NCBI RefSeq assembly: GCF_000004075.3
Contig: NC_026661.2
Span: forward strand, 5,416,058-5,480,057
Length of the DNA stretch: 64,000 bases
Direction: 5' to 3'
Source: Cucumis sativus
Taxonomy: Eukaryota; Streptophyta; Magnoliopsida; Cucurbitales; Cucurbitaceae
Of the stretch, positions 49,001 through 60,000 are shown in pieces (position 1 is the stretch's first letter; the number at the start of each line of letters is the position of its first letter). The notes beneath the pieces are model-generated. The model was not told the DNA's origin. It was given only the letters and a program-made list of their open reading frames with translations, and did no database searches. The position numbers and the translations under genes were made by a program.

Positions 49001-52000
49001 GGGAGGAGAATCAAAACATTTAAGGCAAAGAACCAAGAATTCCAGAAATCTAACCACAGCAGGTGCAGCTTGGCTTGCCTCCTCAAAAACATCATGCAGC
49101 GCCTGTTCACTTTCCCCATGATATTGACTTATAATTTCAGGTCCATTCAAATAGAACAGGTTGACACCAGCGTCATGAGCAGATAATTGAGCCAAGGAAG
49201 TTTTTCCAGTACCAGGAGGACCATGAAGAAGTACTCCCTTTGTGGTTCGAAAACCAAGGCTTACATGGACAATTATAATTTTAGATTATGTTTATGAAAG
49301 AGTAACAAGAGGTGGACACAGTTCAGCAATCAGATAAGTATGTACAATAGATACTACTTAAGAAGGGAAAACATGGTAAGCTTTAAGCATTTGGAAAACA
49401 AAGCAAAAAACTTACATATACATTTTATTTTATTTTATGGAAGACCATGCATGAGAAAAATAACAAATATAAAGGACCGACAAAAAGAAACGACCACCAA
49501 GGAAGGATTCAACCAAAAACCTAAACTGAAAACTAAGTGGATCTAATCAGCCACAGTAAGTCTATTGAGACATTACAAAAAAATATAATATATATATGTA
49601 AAATAAAAGTAGCAAACACCCAATGAGAAGTACTGAGGCTAGTTAGATCCCAAACCTTCCATCAAGTCCAGAGGCTATAGTGAGATATAATTTCACATTC
49701 TCAAACATATAAAACAATAAACTTTTAGTCTTATGAAGCCAATGACAAACCACCCAGATCTCACATCAAAAGGCAATTTCAAATAAATGAATGCCTGGCA
49801 AATAAATTCAGATTTGTTCTAACTTCTAAGAACAATGACATACATTCAGAAATGCATTCAATATAGCAGTTGTTTAAAGTAATTTAATGGTTAAGTGGTA
49901 GTTAAATAATAATAACTTAAAATAACCGTAACTAACAGAAGAATACTTTGGAAACAGTAAAACTGATGCATCTTAGCTATTCAATGCCAACTCCTACATT
50001 GAAATTCCTGACACCAACATCCCATATAGAGCACATCAAATATGGAGTTTTTCACAAGCAAGGATACGATTTAACAACACATTTATAAATGTCAGTTGCA
50101 CATAATCAGAATAGGGTGCCAACAAAACACGGTTAGTCCAAATAATAGATTCAATTTGTATATATAATACCTTGACATGGTGCTATTTAATGATGAAGAA
50201 ATTATAATATCCTTCAAAACTGAATACTCTTTTGAAAGACCACCCAATTTCCGAACTTTAGGCTTTACTTTAGCTCTGATATTTAGATTTTGAGGTTCCA
50301 CATTTGATGGAAAAATTTCTTGATTTGTCTCTGAGACCGTGGTTGATTGAACATTTATAAATACTTTTGTCAGCTGGTCTATATTGAAAGCACAATTTGC
50401 ATATTCATCTGATGAATAATGTTGAAAATGATCGTCGCTTCCACTGTTCACAGAATCATAAGAGTCATCATATCCTGACAGTCCTTTCGCACCCCTTACA
50501 TGAAATGTACAAAGATCTGAAAGCACTGGGATAGTTACAAGATTACCACGTAGCACACAACGTTTATACAACTCATTGGAGGCAATCGTCTGTAGAGTTT
50601 TTCTGACGGTATCATCTCCTAAGGACTCAATAAGTGAATGAACAAATGGACTTGGTAAGTTTGAGACCACCTCATCACATTTAGGAGAAGCAGACCGCAT
50701 GGTGCTTGGGGATGTTAAATTACCACTTTCACTACGACCATGAACCTTTCTTGAATAAATAGTTGAGGATGGGAATAAGTTGTCTTTTGTTGATACATTG
50801 GTTGAAGACGCTAGATCCAGAAACAGTTCCTTACAATTGTATATTCTCAAAAAGTTAACTTCTGTGCTCTTCAATTTTCCATTATCATTCAATGGATCAT
50901 TGCAAAGATGGGTTTTCAAAGGAGAGATAAACACAACACGGCCAATTGTAGGGCAACCCAAGGTAAATGAAAGGTTTGTTGATAATTGCACTCCATCATT
51001 TAACTCCTATGAAGCAAAAAGAAATTAAGCGTAGAACAGATTTCAAACTAAAGTTTCTTAACATGTACATGTTTTCAAAATGAGGATCAGAAAACAGAAA
51101 CCACAGTTCTATTTATTTTTTCCATTGTTCTTATTAACTTTCCAGCTTGAGGACAAGGTGAGCAACAGTTCTCCATTCAAAATAAACATTAGAAAAAAAT
51201 CCCAGCGTAAGAAATGTGAACAAAATATATCCTGCAATGTATATAATTTGGCACGTATAGTCACAAAGCTCAAATTCGTGAACACCATCTTCATCATTTA
51301 ATAAGACTTAGGAGACAGATACGAGAAATGGACATGTTATTTTTTTAAATCTAACACACAGACAGGGCAAAGGCATATTTTTAAATCTAACACACACAGA
51401 AATGGCCATGTTATTTATTACTATATATATATATATATCATTTTTATACAAGAAGGAACTTGAACATCAAGGAGTTTATGCATTTATATGCTAAAAAAAA
51501 TGCATTTGATGCATTTCACTCTCAAAATTTATTACTTTTGTCTGTGTTTATTTCCGTACACTCAATATATCTGACTGTTGGAGCTCAGAAGCACATGATT
51601 GGAACCTTGGCCTTGAAAAGGGCCTTTCTTTTCTCTGGGAATGTAACATCACCTTGACTTGGCTGGCAACAAGGGTCTTGTGCATGAGAAGATCGTTATG
51701 TAATGAGAGCATGTTATGTTTCAGAGAAATTTGATGTTATTATGAGAGATTTTGAGATCTCAAATTGGCCATAAGAACATAGGTTGCAATTTTCCCTTTG
51801 AAGAAATCTTAATAAAATAAAAATACCCACCAGTGTCAAAATATCCATTCATCAACCCCTAGATAAAGTTTTAGGAGCTTCACAACAATGAAATGTGATT
51901 CTTCTTTCAAACATTAAGTGCACTAATAAACACAAGGCCCAGAGTTGTTAATCTTCCTCCCTCACTCCCTCAAGGAAGAGTGTTTGTTACAAGATGCTTA

Positions 52001-52728
52001 TGCAAAGGTTCAAATAATAAAATGTTTACCTCCGTACCTTACCAGAAGAGAAAATTCTCGCAAGAGCAAAGTAATTTCCCGCTTCATGAATTATTGAATT
52101 TCCATAATCAACCCCAAAGTGCATACCGCATTCGTCTGCTAAAGAGGACAGAGGAAAGTTACCTCCCTCCGAACTAAGTGCTACCTAACAAAGGAAAAAA
52201 AATAAAGATCAGAAGATAATATTGCTTTTCCAAGTGTTTATACAGCTAACTCATGTGCACTTCGACTGATCACACGATACTAACACACTAGAACGTTTGG
52301 GTGTAAAAAAAGATAAATTTTTAAGCTGGTGACCACGATCAAGCATGACAGTGTTTATATAACTAATCATTCACAATGACTATCAAATCATGGTAAGAAC
52401 TTTAATTGTCAAAACGGAAAGATGAAATATTAGAAATTACCGAGACAATAGCTCCTTGGGTGAAGCTAGAAGCAAGCATAGAAGATTCAGAAAGCCAAAC
52501 TTTACAGGCAGTAGATTGAACAGGATCCTTAATAAGTCTTCCAACAAAAGCAGATTTACCAATCAAAAAAGGATATTTACTTGAAGCTTCTTCAATGGAG
52601 GAAAGAAACTCATCTTCAGAAACTTGGGAGACAGGAGGTATTGTGAACCGTGACACAGGAGATTGAGAGTGGTTTGAGTTAGACAATCTAGAGAGTGTCT
52701 TTGCGTTCTTCTTTCCCTTCGACGGCAT
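43046..52728 (-). CDS. CIP111: CIP111: calmodulin-interacting AAA ATPase (Afg2/SPATA5 type)
   Basis: Eleven coding exons: 52441-52728, 52038-52184, 50171-51006, 49055-49259, 46718-46925, 45755-46278, 44870-45296, 44610-44690, 44248-44438, 43988-44169 and 43046-43112. They give 3156 nt, 1051 aa, all in phase (Arabidopsis CIP111 is of similar length). The N-terminal region opens [18 protein letters not shown]. Two AAA domains follow. D1 has Walker A GPPGTGKT (437-444), Walker B with Asp496/Glu497, and [16 protein letters not shown]2 has Walker A GPPGCSKT (788-795), Walker [10 protein letters not shown] (Asp847/Glu848) and [18 protein letters not shown]. The Cys-Ser in D2 Walker A is usual for the Afg2 branch. 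Yeast Afg2 releases factors from pre-60S ribosomes; the Arabidopsis protein binds calmodulin. The last exon encodes [19 protein letters not shown]. Introns 4 and 10 hold TE insertions. Confidence 0.93.
43536..43753 (+). mobile_element. Probable solo LTR in CIP111 intron 10
   Basis: The segment begins TGTAATAGGACTGGG and ends GAAAGTTCTAACA. Inside are a TATA-like TTTTATATTTAATTC, an AATAAAGGATTC polyadenylation-like motif and CTTGTAAACAAC, the usual order in a plant LTR (promoter, poly(A) signal, R/U5). No internal retroelement sequence is present and no clear 5-bp target duplication was found, so the call rests on layout alone. It is antisense to CIP111. Confidence 0.4.
47076..48867. mobile_element. 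Composite TIR element in CIP111 intron 4
   Basis: The ends form imperfect terminal inverted repeats. The left reads AGGGTGTGTTTGGGAGTGAT (47076-47095). The right, on the other strand, reads AGAGTGTGTTTGGTAGTGAT (48867-48848). The subterminal AAAATCACTTT-like motifs resemble the hAT-like MITE families common in cucurbits. Nested inside is a second inverted pair, GTGTTTGGC at 47685 and GCCAAACAC at 48781, which brackets a LINE fragment. No clear target-site duplication or transposase is seen, so it is non-autonomous. It accounts for most of the 2.1-kb intron. Confidence 0.6.
47852..48230 (-). pseudogene. LINE ORF2 endonuclease fragment
   Basis: Two overlapping minus-strand frames encode the apurinic-type endonuclease of a plant LINE. 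The upstream one (48042-48230) has [14 protein letters not shown] and [18 protein letters not shown]. The downstream one (47852-48097) has [31 protein letters not shown] and [10 protein letters not shown] (the GDFN motif, with Glu between Gly and Asp). The frame shift between them and the absence of reverse transcriptase mark it as dead. Sequence upstream at about 48245-48750 appears to be the preceding linker. Confidence 0.75.
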
Positions 52729-53233
52729 ATTTGTGCAAAGAATGAATTCTAAGCTGCAAATATGATATCTCCAATAAACCCTCCAAAAATGTAACCCAAC
52801 GTATCAAGAATTCGCGGCGGCGGCACAACGGAGGATTTAACGGAAATTCTTTACTAAACGGTAAGGTGTAGGACTCAAATTAGTTCTTTTCTTTTCATTT
52901 CTTTTCTCTTCTCTTCTCTAATATTTAGGAAACTAAAATGAAATAAAAAGAAAAAGAGGTTTTTTTTCTTTTATAATTAAAATAATAGTTAAAAAAAAAT
53001 TATTCTCTCAACATTTTGTTATATTGGTAAATATGTGAAGTTAATTTTGGTATATTAAAAATTAATTTTTATAAATAAAAATTGATAAATCATCGGGCAG
53101 ACATTCAAATTCCGGGACGAATCTAAGTAGAAATTGGTTTCCCGGTTCACCAGCCACTGGCTTCCCCCTTCGGCCGGTCGGCACTAAAGTTCTCTTTCTT
53201 CTGCTACGAACCTCACCGTTCTTCACTGCGGAG
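52729..53233. promoter_or_regulatory. Shared divergent promoter of CIP111 and the ARMC6-like gene
   Basis: The two start codons point away from each other across 505 bp. The middle (about 52870-53090) is AT-rich with poly-T and poly-A tracts, while both flanks are GC-richer and likely transcribed leaders. Such spacing suggests a bidirectional promoter. No TATA box was assigned to either side. Confidence 0.55.
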
Positions 53234-56200
53234 ATGGGCCCACCCAAAACCCTCCGCACCATCTCTCAAGAAGCATTCGACGAGGTGGTACGAGAGAATG
53301 TGGAGGACCTGGGGATGGATCCGACTGAAGCTCTGCAGGATGCAATCGAAACCTTAACTCTCCAAGGCGTTGATCTCTCAGGTGATTTGTGGAGCTTCAT
53401 CTCTAATCATTATTTTCACTTTCTGATTGTTGGTTCTTTCTGTATGCAGGCATTGTGAGATGTGTTCCTGGAGAGGGTAGTGCGAGAGATAACCCTTTGA
53501 TACAGAGCTTGGAGAGGCTGAAACAATTGGACGGTGATTCGAAGGATAAAATCAGTGACCAGTTTGTTGACGAGATCGTGGTTTTATTTGATAGAATTTC
53601 GGACCTGTGTGGCTCGACTCAAGAATCCGGAAATGCGTCGATTGCATTAAGAAATGGGGGATTAGAATTGCTCTGCTCTCTCTGCTATAAGATTCCAAGT
53701 GATTGCGAGCCTGCTGTTGTTTCTTCTCTTAAGACAATGGTGTTATTGCTTCAAGGTACTGTGTACGATTGATTATACAATTATGGAAATTGGAAAGTAA
53801 ACACACGAAAAACAAGCAACTGTTTGCAAATCTAAAATGATTTTCTCGATAATTAACTTAGTGTAGCTTTACATTATTAGGTCTCTCATCATACAATCCT
53901 ATGAATTTGTTTGGAATATTCACATTTAATGCCTGAAATCTTGATATGATTGCAGATTTACATAGTACTGAAATATTTCGTAACAGCAATGGACCCAGAA
54001 TCGTTATGGACATTCTAAATAGTGGAAAGCAAAATGTAAATATCTTATATGGTGGCTTTGCTGTTGTTGCTGCGGCTGCGACTGCTAATGAGGTTGTTAA
54101 AGAAGTATTCATGGAGATGAATATTGATGAGCTTATTTTGCAAACTCTGAGTACGTATAGAGGAGACTGCATCAATAGCTTATATGATGCTATTCGGGTT
54201 CTGCTGACAGCCGATGATCATCGTGTAGTTGCCTCTCAAGTAAGTGGTCTTATTCTTTTACATTACCACCCCACCTTATGGACGATGATAATCTGTATGT
54301 TGATAGAAATGTTGGGTCTTATTACTTTTTTTATATTTAGCAAATATTTTTATGATATTTTTGAAATTTTGAGTCACCCCTCATTTTCAATTTTGAAATC
54401 ATGAAACTGTAGAATTATGGATAGAAATGTCAACATGTCACTGAAAATATAATACAACCTGACTCAATTTGCCCCCACCTCCAGAAGTAAGAAGTTTTTA
54501 AAACAACTAATTGATCCTCCTTGGTCTTGGGTGTCATTTGAAACTTCAGGTTTACGGTTATGCCCGAAGATTTGCAAAAATTGGAATTGCTAATGCTCTT
54601 GTCGACTCACTACATGAAGGACTTAACTCATCGGGTCTGGTTTCTGCGTGCATTGCTTTAAGGGCTGTTTCTGTTAATGTAAGTTTTTAAATTTGGTTGG
54701 AAAGTAAAAAGGTATATCTTTTTATTGAAAGAAAAAATTCTCTTTCATAACGCACATAAGAACAAGTAGTTGGTATAATTATTATTAGACCTCTTCTGTT
54801 GATTTCTCATCAGTTTAACTTGATTAGAAAAGATCTGTCTTCACAGAAAATATAAGAACGAGTATTAATTTGTTCTATAATTATTATTCTCATCGGTGTA
54901 AATTTAAGAGAAAATCATGCAGCTGGAATCATTTGACCATACTTATGATCTTTAAAGTCTTGTTGGTGATGTATATGAAAAAATCTTTCATCATTTTAGC
55001 AGACATTTTGATAGCTAATCTTCTTGAATTATCAGTTTATCACTATGTTGTGATACTCAGATAGAATATGTTGCTTTTTCTTTCTTTGACTAAACTCATA
55101 ACTATCAGAAGCTTATCATGTGAAACATCAAGCGGGGTGGGTTTGTGCTGTATCGTGGGGGCTTTGGGGAGAGAGTTTTAGAACGCTTGAGTGGAGTTTA
55201 GTTCCTTTCTAGATCAACGTTTCTCAATGGACTTCAGCGGTGAAATGTTTTTGTAATTTCATTGGGTTTTATTTTGCTTGCTTGGAGTAGGTTGTTTTCT
55301 TTTTTAGTGGGCTCTTTTCCGTACACCATTGTATATTTTATTTGTTTAATGAAAGTTTGATTTTTAAATAAAACAGACTAAGATATCAAATGTAAGTGAC
55401 GAAATGTCTTGATCTGTGTTGCATAATGTTGGTGGTGGACTGTCTTCTTCATTATTTCAACTTTTTTTACTGTCTAGTTCTTGTATGTCAAATTGGGTGT
55501 TAGCACAAGACTAACTTGTAACGTGTTCACCCACCTTAGACTCTGCCTCCTCTGCACATCTCTAGTCTCCCAGATATATTATCACTGACCAGAAAAATGA
55601 TATATTAGTTTTTTTCTGATAGCGTTCTGTTTTTTCCCGTTCAATTGCTATTCATGAAATGCAGGATGAAATTTGTAAATCCATAGCTGAAAATGGTGGT
55701 ATTGATGCAGTTCTGAGATGCATTGACGACAGTGGTGATCAAGGCAATAAAATGGTAGCTAAAGTTTGCTGTTCTCTGTTATCAAAGGTATGAAGCCAAA
55801 ATCGTGTTTTGTGGAGTTGCCAGTTTCCAATTCATTGAATTTAGCAGTAATGCTGAATTATTCAGAGGTGTTTGTGGTGTTAAATTGGTTATTATAGCTG
55901 GTGATCATTGACGTTCGTAAATTATGATAGTATGTGTTTGTGGTACAGTCTATTTTAGTTTAATTATAATAATTTGTGTTTGAGATATAAACTATTTTAA
56001 TATGGTTAAAAAATAGTAAATACAGTAACAAAGAGAGAAAATGAGGATGGTTAGGAAATAGTAAACTCATGTTTTTCATTAAAAAAAGGAAATAGTAAAC
56101 ACCATAAAAAAGTATAATTTAAAATAAATAATATCGTAGTTAAGTGTGGATTATAATAGTTGGAAAGCTAACTACTATAATTGGAGTCCCAAACATATAG

Positions 56201-56363
56201 CCCACTCCACCAACATCAGCAAACACTGCTTTCGTGCTAAGTCTATCTTCTTTTGTGCTCTGTTACTGAAGGACTACTTTCTAAAAAGAATTAAACTGGA
56301 ATAGATTTGAGAGCAAGCGTTGTCTTAAGTCATTTTCTCAAACAAAAAAAGGACTAAATTTGT

Positions 56364-56400
<37 letters not shown>

Positions 56401-57750
56401 CTTTCTGCAGAAGAGAAAAGTACTTGGTTTTAGAATTTAGTAGGAAAATTAGTCTGTGGTCCTCAAGATACCAAAGCTGATAAATCCAATAAATAATTAG
56501 GTGTAATTGGAGCTAGGAAAGGTAGTTTTGTTTATTTTCTAAAGGGAATTGTAAATAAGCTTGTTATAAATAATAGCAGCATTTTTGTGGTGAGGAACGA
56601 TTTTAATCTGCTAGTTTCCTATTTTCTAAATTACTTTCTATGTTGGTTTTCGTCTCATTTCTTTTATTGAATCAGTTGGCAGGAAGTGACGCTAACAAGA
56701 GTGCTATTATTGAAAAGAAAGGATTGAATAAACTAATAAAGCTTTCATCCAGATTTAGTGATGATCCATCTGTTCTGCAGGAGGTAAAGCGTGAAATGTT
56801 ATTGGCGTTAGTGAAACTTTCAGTTTCTTTAACTTTGTTGGTTTAGATTGAGTGATACTTGACTACAGCCAGCCCATGTTGCACCCATCTCCATACATCG
56901 CTTCATGCACAAAGGAAAACATATTATAGAAACATGTTTTCTTTTGCTTGGCATAATATCCAGCATCCCCTTTAGATTTTACTTTATTTTACTTTCTTCT
57001 TTTGGATCAGCATATTAGCTTTGATACTGGAAGCAACCAAAGATACACATCACAATCAGCACATATTGTTGAAATTAGGATTTAAGGACATTTTCTGTAG
57101 TAGATTTTGAAAAACTCAAAATAAATTTATTACTCTAAACACTCCCCTCTTTCTTCTCAGTGTAGCCTCTAATGTATTATTATAAAAGTACAGTTCAAAG
57201 CTAACCTGATTATGGTATTGGTATGCGTGAAATGTGAATCCCCACCCCAACACGTCACGTGTTAAACACTTGTGTTTAATTTTGATAATACGGTATCTAC
57301 AACAAGATACAATTTCAGTCTCAGTTTTTAATTTTTGGTACAGGTAATGGCCGTTGTATCAGTGCTTACGTTGAGATCTCCAGAAAATGCAACACAGGCA
57401 ATTGAAGCTGGAGCTGGAGATCTTGCCATTCAAGCTATGCAGAAGTTCCCTTCAGCTCAACAAATGCAAAGGAATTCCTGTAACATGATACGAAATCTTG
57501 TAGTCAGGAACCCAGAAAACAGGTGTGCTTTCAAGCTATTCCTCTTTGAAGTTAGCTAGGACTGTAAGTCCCAAACTATTCTCCATTGATGTCAATAGTT
57601 ACTTATCAACTGCATCCTGTATTATTCAGAGCTCTTTTGCTCAAAACCGGAATCGAGAAATACATTCGAAAAGCGAAGCAAAACCATGAAAGCTGCAAAG
57701 ATGCTGCAAGTGATGCATTAAGGGACTTGGGGCTTGACAATTATCTGTAG
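53234..57750 (+). CDS. ARMC6: Armadillo repeat-containing protein 6 (ARMC6)-like
   Basis: Eight coding exons: 53234-53381, 53450-53755, 53956-54239, 54550-54678, 55665-55787, 56676-56783, 57344-57522 and 57630-57750. They give 1398 nt, 465 aa, all in phase with GT..AG. The protein opens MGPPKTLRTISQEAFDEVVR, the conserved N-terminal helix of ARMC6. Armadillo repeats follow from about residue 100, with segments such as ALRNGGLELLCSLC, SIAENGGIDAVLRCI, AIIEKKGLNKLIKL and AIEAGAGDLAIQAM, and it ends DALRDLGLDNYL. The length matches the plant orthologue (Arabidopsis At4g33945, from memory). No signal peptide or membrane segment is seen. ARM repeats bind partner proteins; the cellular role of plant ARMC6 is not known. 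Intron 5 contains a MITE-like insertion and a CT microsatellite. Confidence 0.92.
55865..56205. mobile_element. Probable MITE in ARMC6-like intron 5
   Basis: The left end (GAGGTGTTTGTGGTGTTAAA, then TTGGTTATTATAG) and the right end read on the opposite strand (CTATATGTTTGGGACTCCAA, then TTATAG) are partly complementary. Internal ATTATAATA-type motifs repeat. This is the look of the short TIR elements frequent in cucurbit introns. Exact ends and target duplication were not resolved. Confidence 0.4.
56367..56395. repeat. (CT)n microsatellite in ARMC6-like intron 5
   Basis: A pure CT run of 29 bp. Confidence 0.95.
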
Positions 57751-60000
57751 CCGTTGAGAGCTTGGTTGATTTCCTTTCACATGTTTTTTTTAAGCTCGCA
57801 ATCATTTGTGCAACGTTGCATTCTTCTTTTTTGGGTTATCTCTGCTTCATTTTTAGTGTGAGTTTTGATGGGGAGTGGGAGAAGTCATTCCCACGTAGCC
57901 GATATTAATTCATCAAACTTAGGTTGGCTGATGAGTGTAGAAATCATGTAGTTACAAGAACCCTAAACTCTATATTTTGTGACCATGAAGAAACACGTTT
58001 CAATTTTTCTTGTTCCTGTTTTATAGATTTTAACAATTATTATTTATTGGTTGAGACAATCATATTACCCTCCTCTTTTTTTACCTTTGAATATTTTGAA
58101 TTTATATACAAATTTTTTAATCCACATCTTGACATTCTATGAAATGAAACAACATTGTATGAAATAAATTAGAGAAACACCTCATTTTTAAAATGTCTTA
58201 AAATCTTATTTATTTGACTATTTTTACTTTTCTTCACGTTAATTTTAAATATTATTTATTTTTTCAATATATATTTATTATCATCAATGTTTTATTTCAC
58301 ATTTATTATTTATACTAATCCATGGAAATGTAGTATATCATCAATTAAGATTCTAATCAAGATTTTTCGTAATTACTTTTCTTGTGATTTTAGTCAAACT
58401 TTCTTCTAATATCTCTCTCCGTCTTCTTTCTTGTTTTGTTTATCCCTTTCAAATTTTGAGTATATTTGCTTTAAATTTTTAATTTTTCTTATGAAATTGT
58501 GAATTATAATATGAGAGATTTTTCCGTAAAGTTTTCTAATTGAGAAAATTTACTATTATTGAAGTATATATATAATGTATTTTCTTTCTGATTTGCATTG
58601 CTTCTCAAATATACTACGTACTTCACTAAATTTCTAGTTTATAATCTTCTCATATATACTACATACTTTACTAATTTCTAGTTTATAATCAGTATATTAC
58701 ATTCTTACGGCACCATAAACTAATTTCCAGTTAAATAGAACACATACTCGTATATATTTGAATAGAACAATATATAGTATATATTGTATAGTGATATAAT
58801 TATATAAAAAATGATGCATAGGTACCATATATATTTTAAATAATACGATAAGTGATATAATTACATATTTACCCCTATATAACAAAACTTTAGTAGTTAG
58901 AACATTCATTTTCAATAACAACAAAATAAATCAAAATATTTACAAAACATAGTAAAATTATACATTCAATCAACGATAGACACTAATAAACTTATTTCTA
59001 TGTCACCAATAGACTTTTATCTAACCAAACTTCTAACTATTTCTCCCGATGATAGAAGTTTATAAGTAACTATCAATATCTAATATTAATATAATCTAAA
59101 AAATTTGAACAACTTTTGTCATCTACATAAACACAAATATATAGATAGTACTATAGTGATATACATATATACACGTGGCATCATGATATTTTGTTAAATT
59201 TGTAAACATTTTGAAAAAATATTGTTATAAATAATAATAATTAAAAAAAAACTATTACCAAAAAACATCAATTAACTTGTAAAAAGTAATAATAAAAAGA
59301 AAAAAAACTATAACCAAAAAACATAAATTAACTTGTAAGAAGTTTGAACAAATTTTGCTATGTTTTTGTTTTTCAAATAGTTGAAAACACGGCTTCAGTT
59401 AATCTATATTTGAAAATCAACTTAGGGAACATTAGAAAAAAGAGAACTTTAGTATCTAAGAGATAATATCCTGGATTAGAAAAATATATGTAAAACAAAC
59501 CACAATATTTTGTTTGAAAAAAGGGAGTGCAACCATGAAAAAAACCCAATAAAAACAAATAGACCCCAAAACTACTTTTAGAAACAAAAAGGCAAAACCT
59601 AAAAATCCTGAAACATAAACACCATAAAACTCTCCAGAATTCCATAGAAATTTTAAGAGAGGAAAAAAAAAAAGAGAAATAATGTATATTTTTCTAAAAC
59701 CTCATAGGTTTTTCTTCTTGGCAAAATTGTTTGAATGGAGAGTTTCATCCAGCCTTAGTACATTACTTTTAACATCTTCCCGTTTAAAGCACATAGTTAC
59801 CGGTAACCCCTGTCGTCAGATGTCGATCGCTTTCGTGCAGATGAAACTCATCATGTATGGAATCTAGCTCTCTACTCCATAAGCCTTGATTACAAAGAAA
59901 AGAAAAAGTAGACTATCAGCCATGGAACCTGACAGAATGAACAAACAAAGATCGTTTCCATACAATAATGTGAAGAACCCCACAACTTACCAATCAAGGG
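57751..60000. other. Spacer between convergent ARMC6-like and CYP40 genes
   Basis: The left part is the ARMC6-like 3' UTR (to about 58.15 kb) and the right part (about 59.65-60.0 kb) is probably the CYP40 3' UTR. Between them lie AT-rich DNA, a 44-45 bp tandem duplication at 58601-58689, a near-duplicate segment at about 59260-59345 (ACTAT(T/A)ACCAAAAAACAT.AATTAACTTGTA), and a copy of the dispersed GATAGACACT repeat at 58950-59130. No gene is seen. Confidence 0.6.
58601..58689. repeat. 44-45 bp tandem duplication
   Basis: Copies at 58601-58645 and 58646-58689 share CTTCTCA.ATATACTAC.TAC and end TTTCTAGTTTATAAT. Confidence 0.8.

Noticed and set aside
57335..57559. Frame start at 57335 in the ARMC6-like exon 7
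   Set aside because: It lies in the intron end; the acceptor CAG at 57341-57343 fixes the exon start at 57344.
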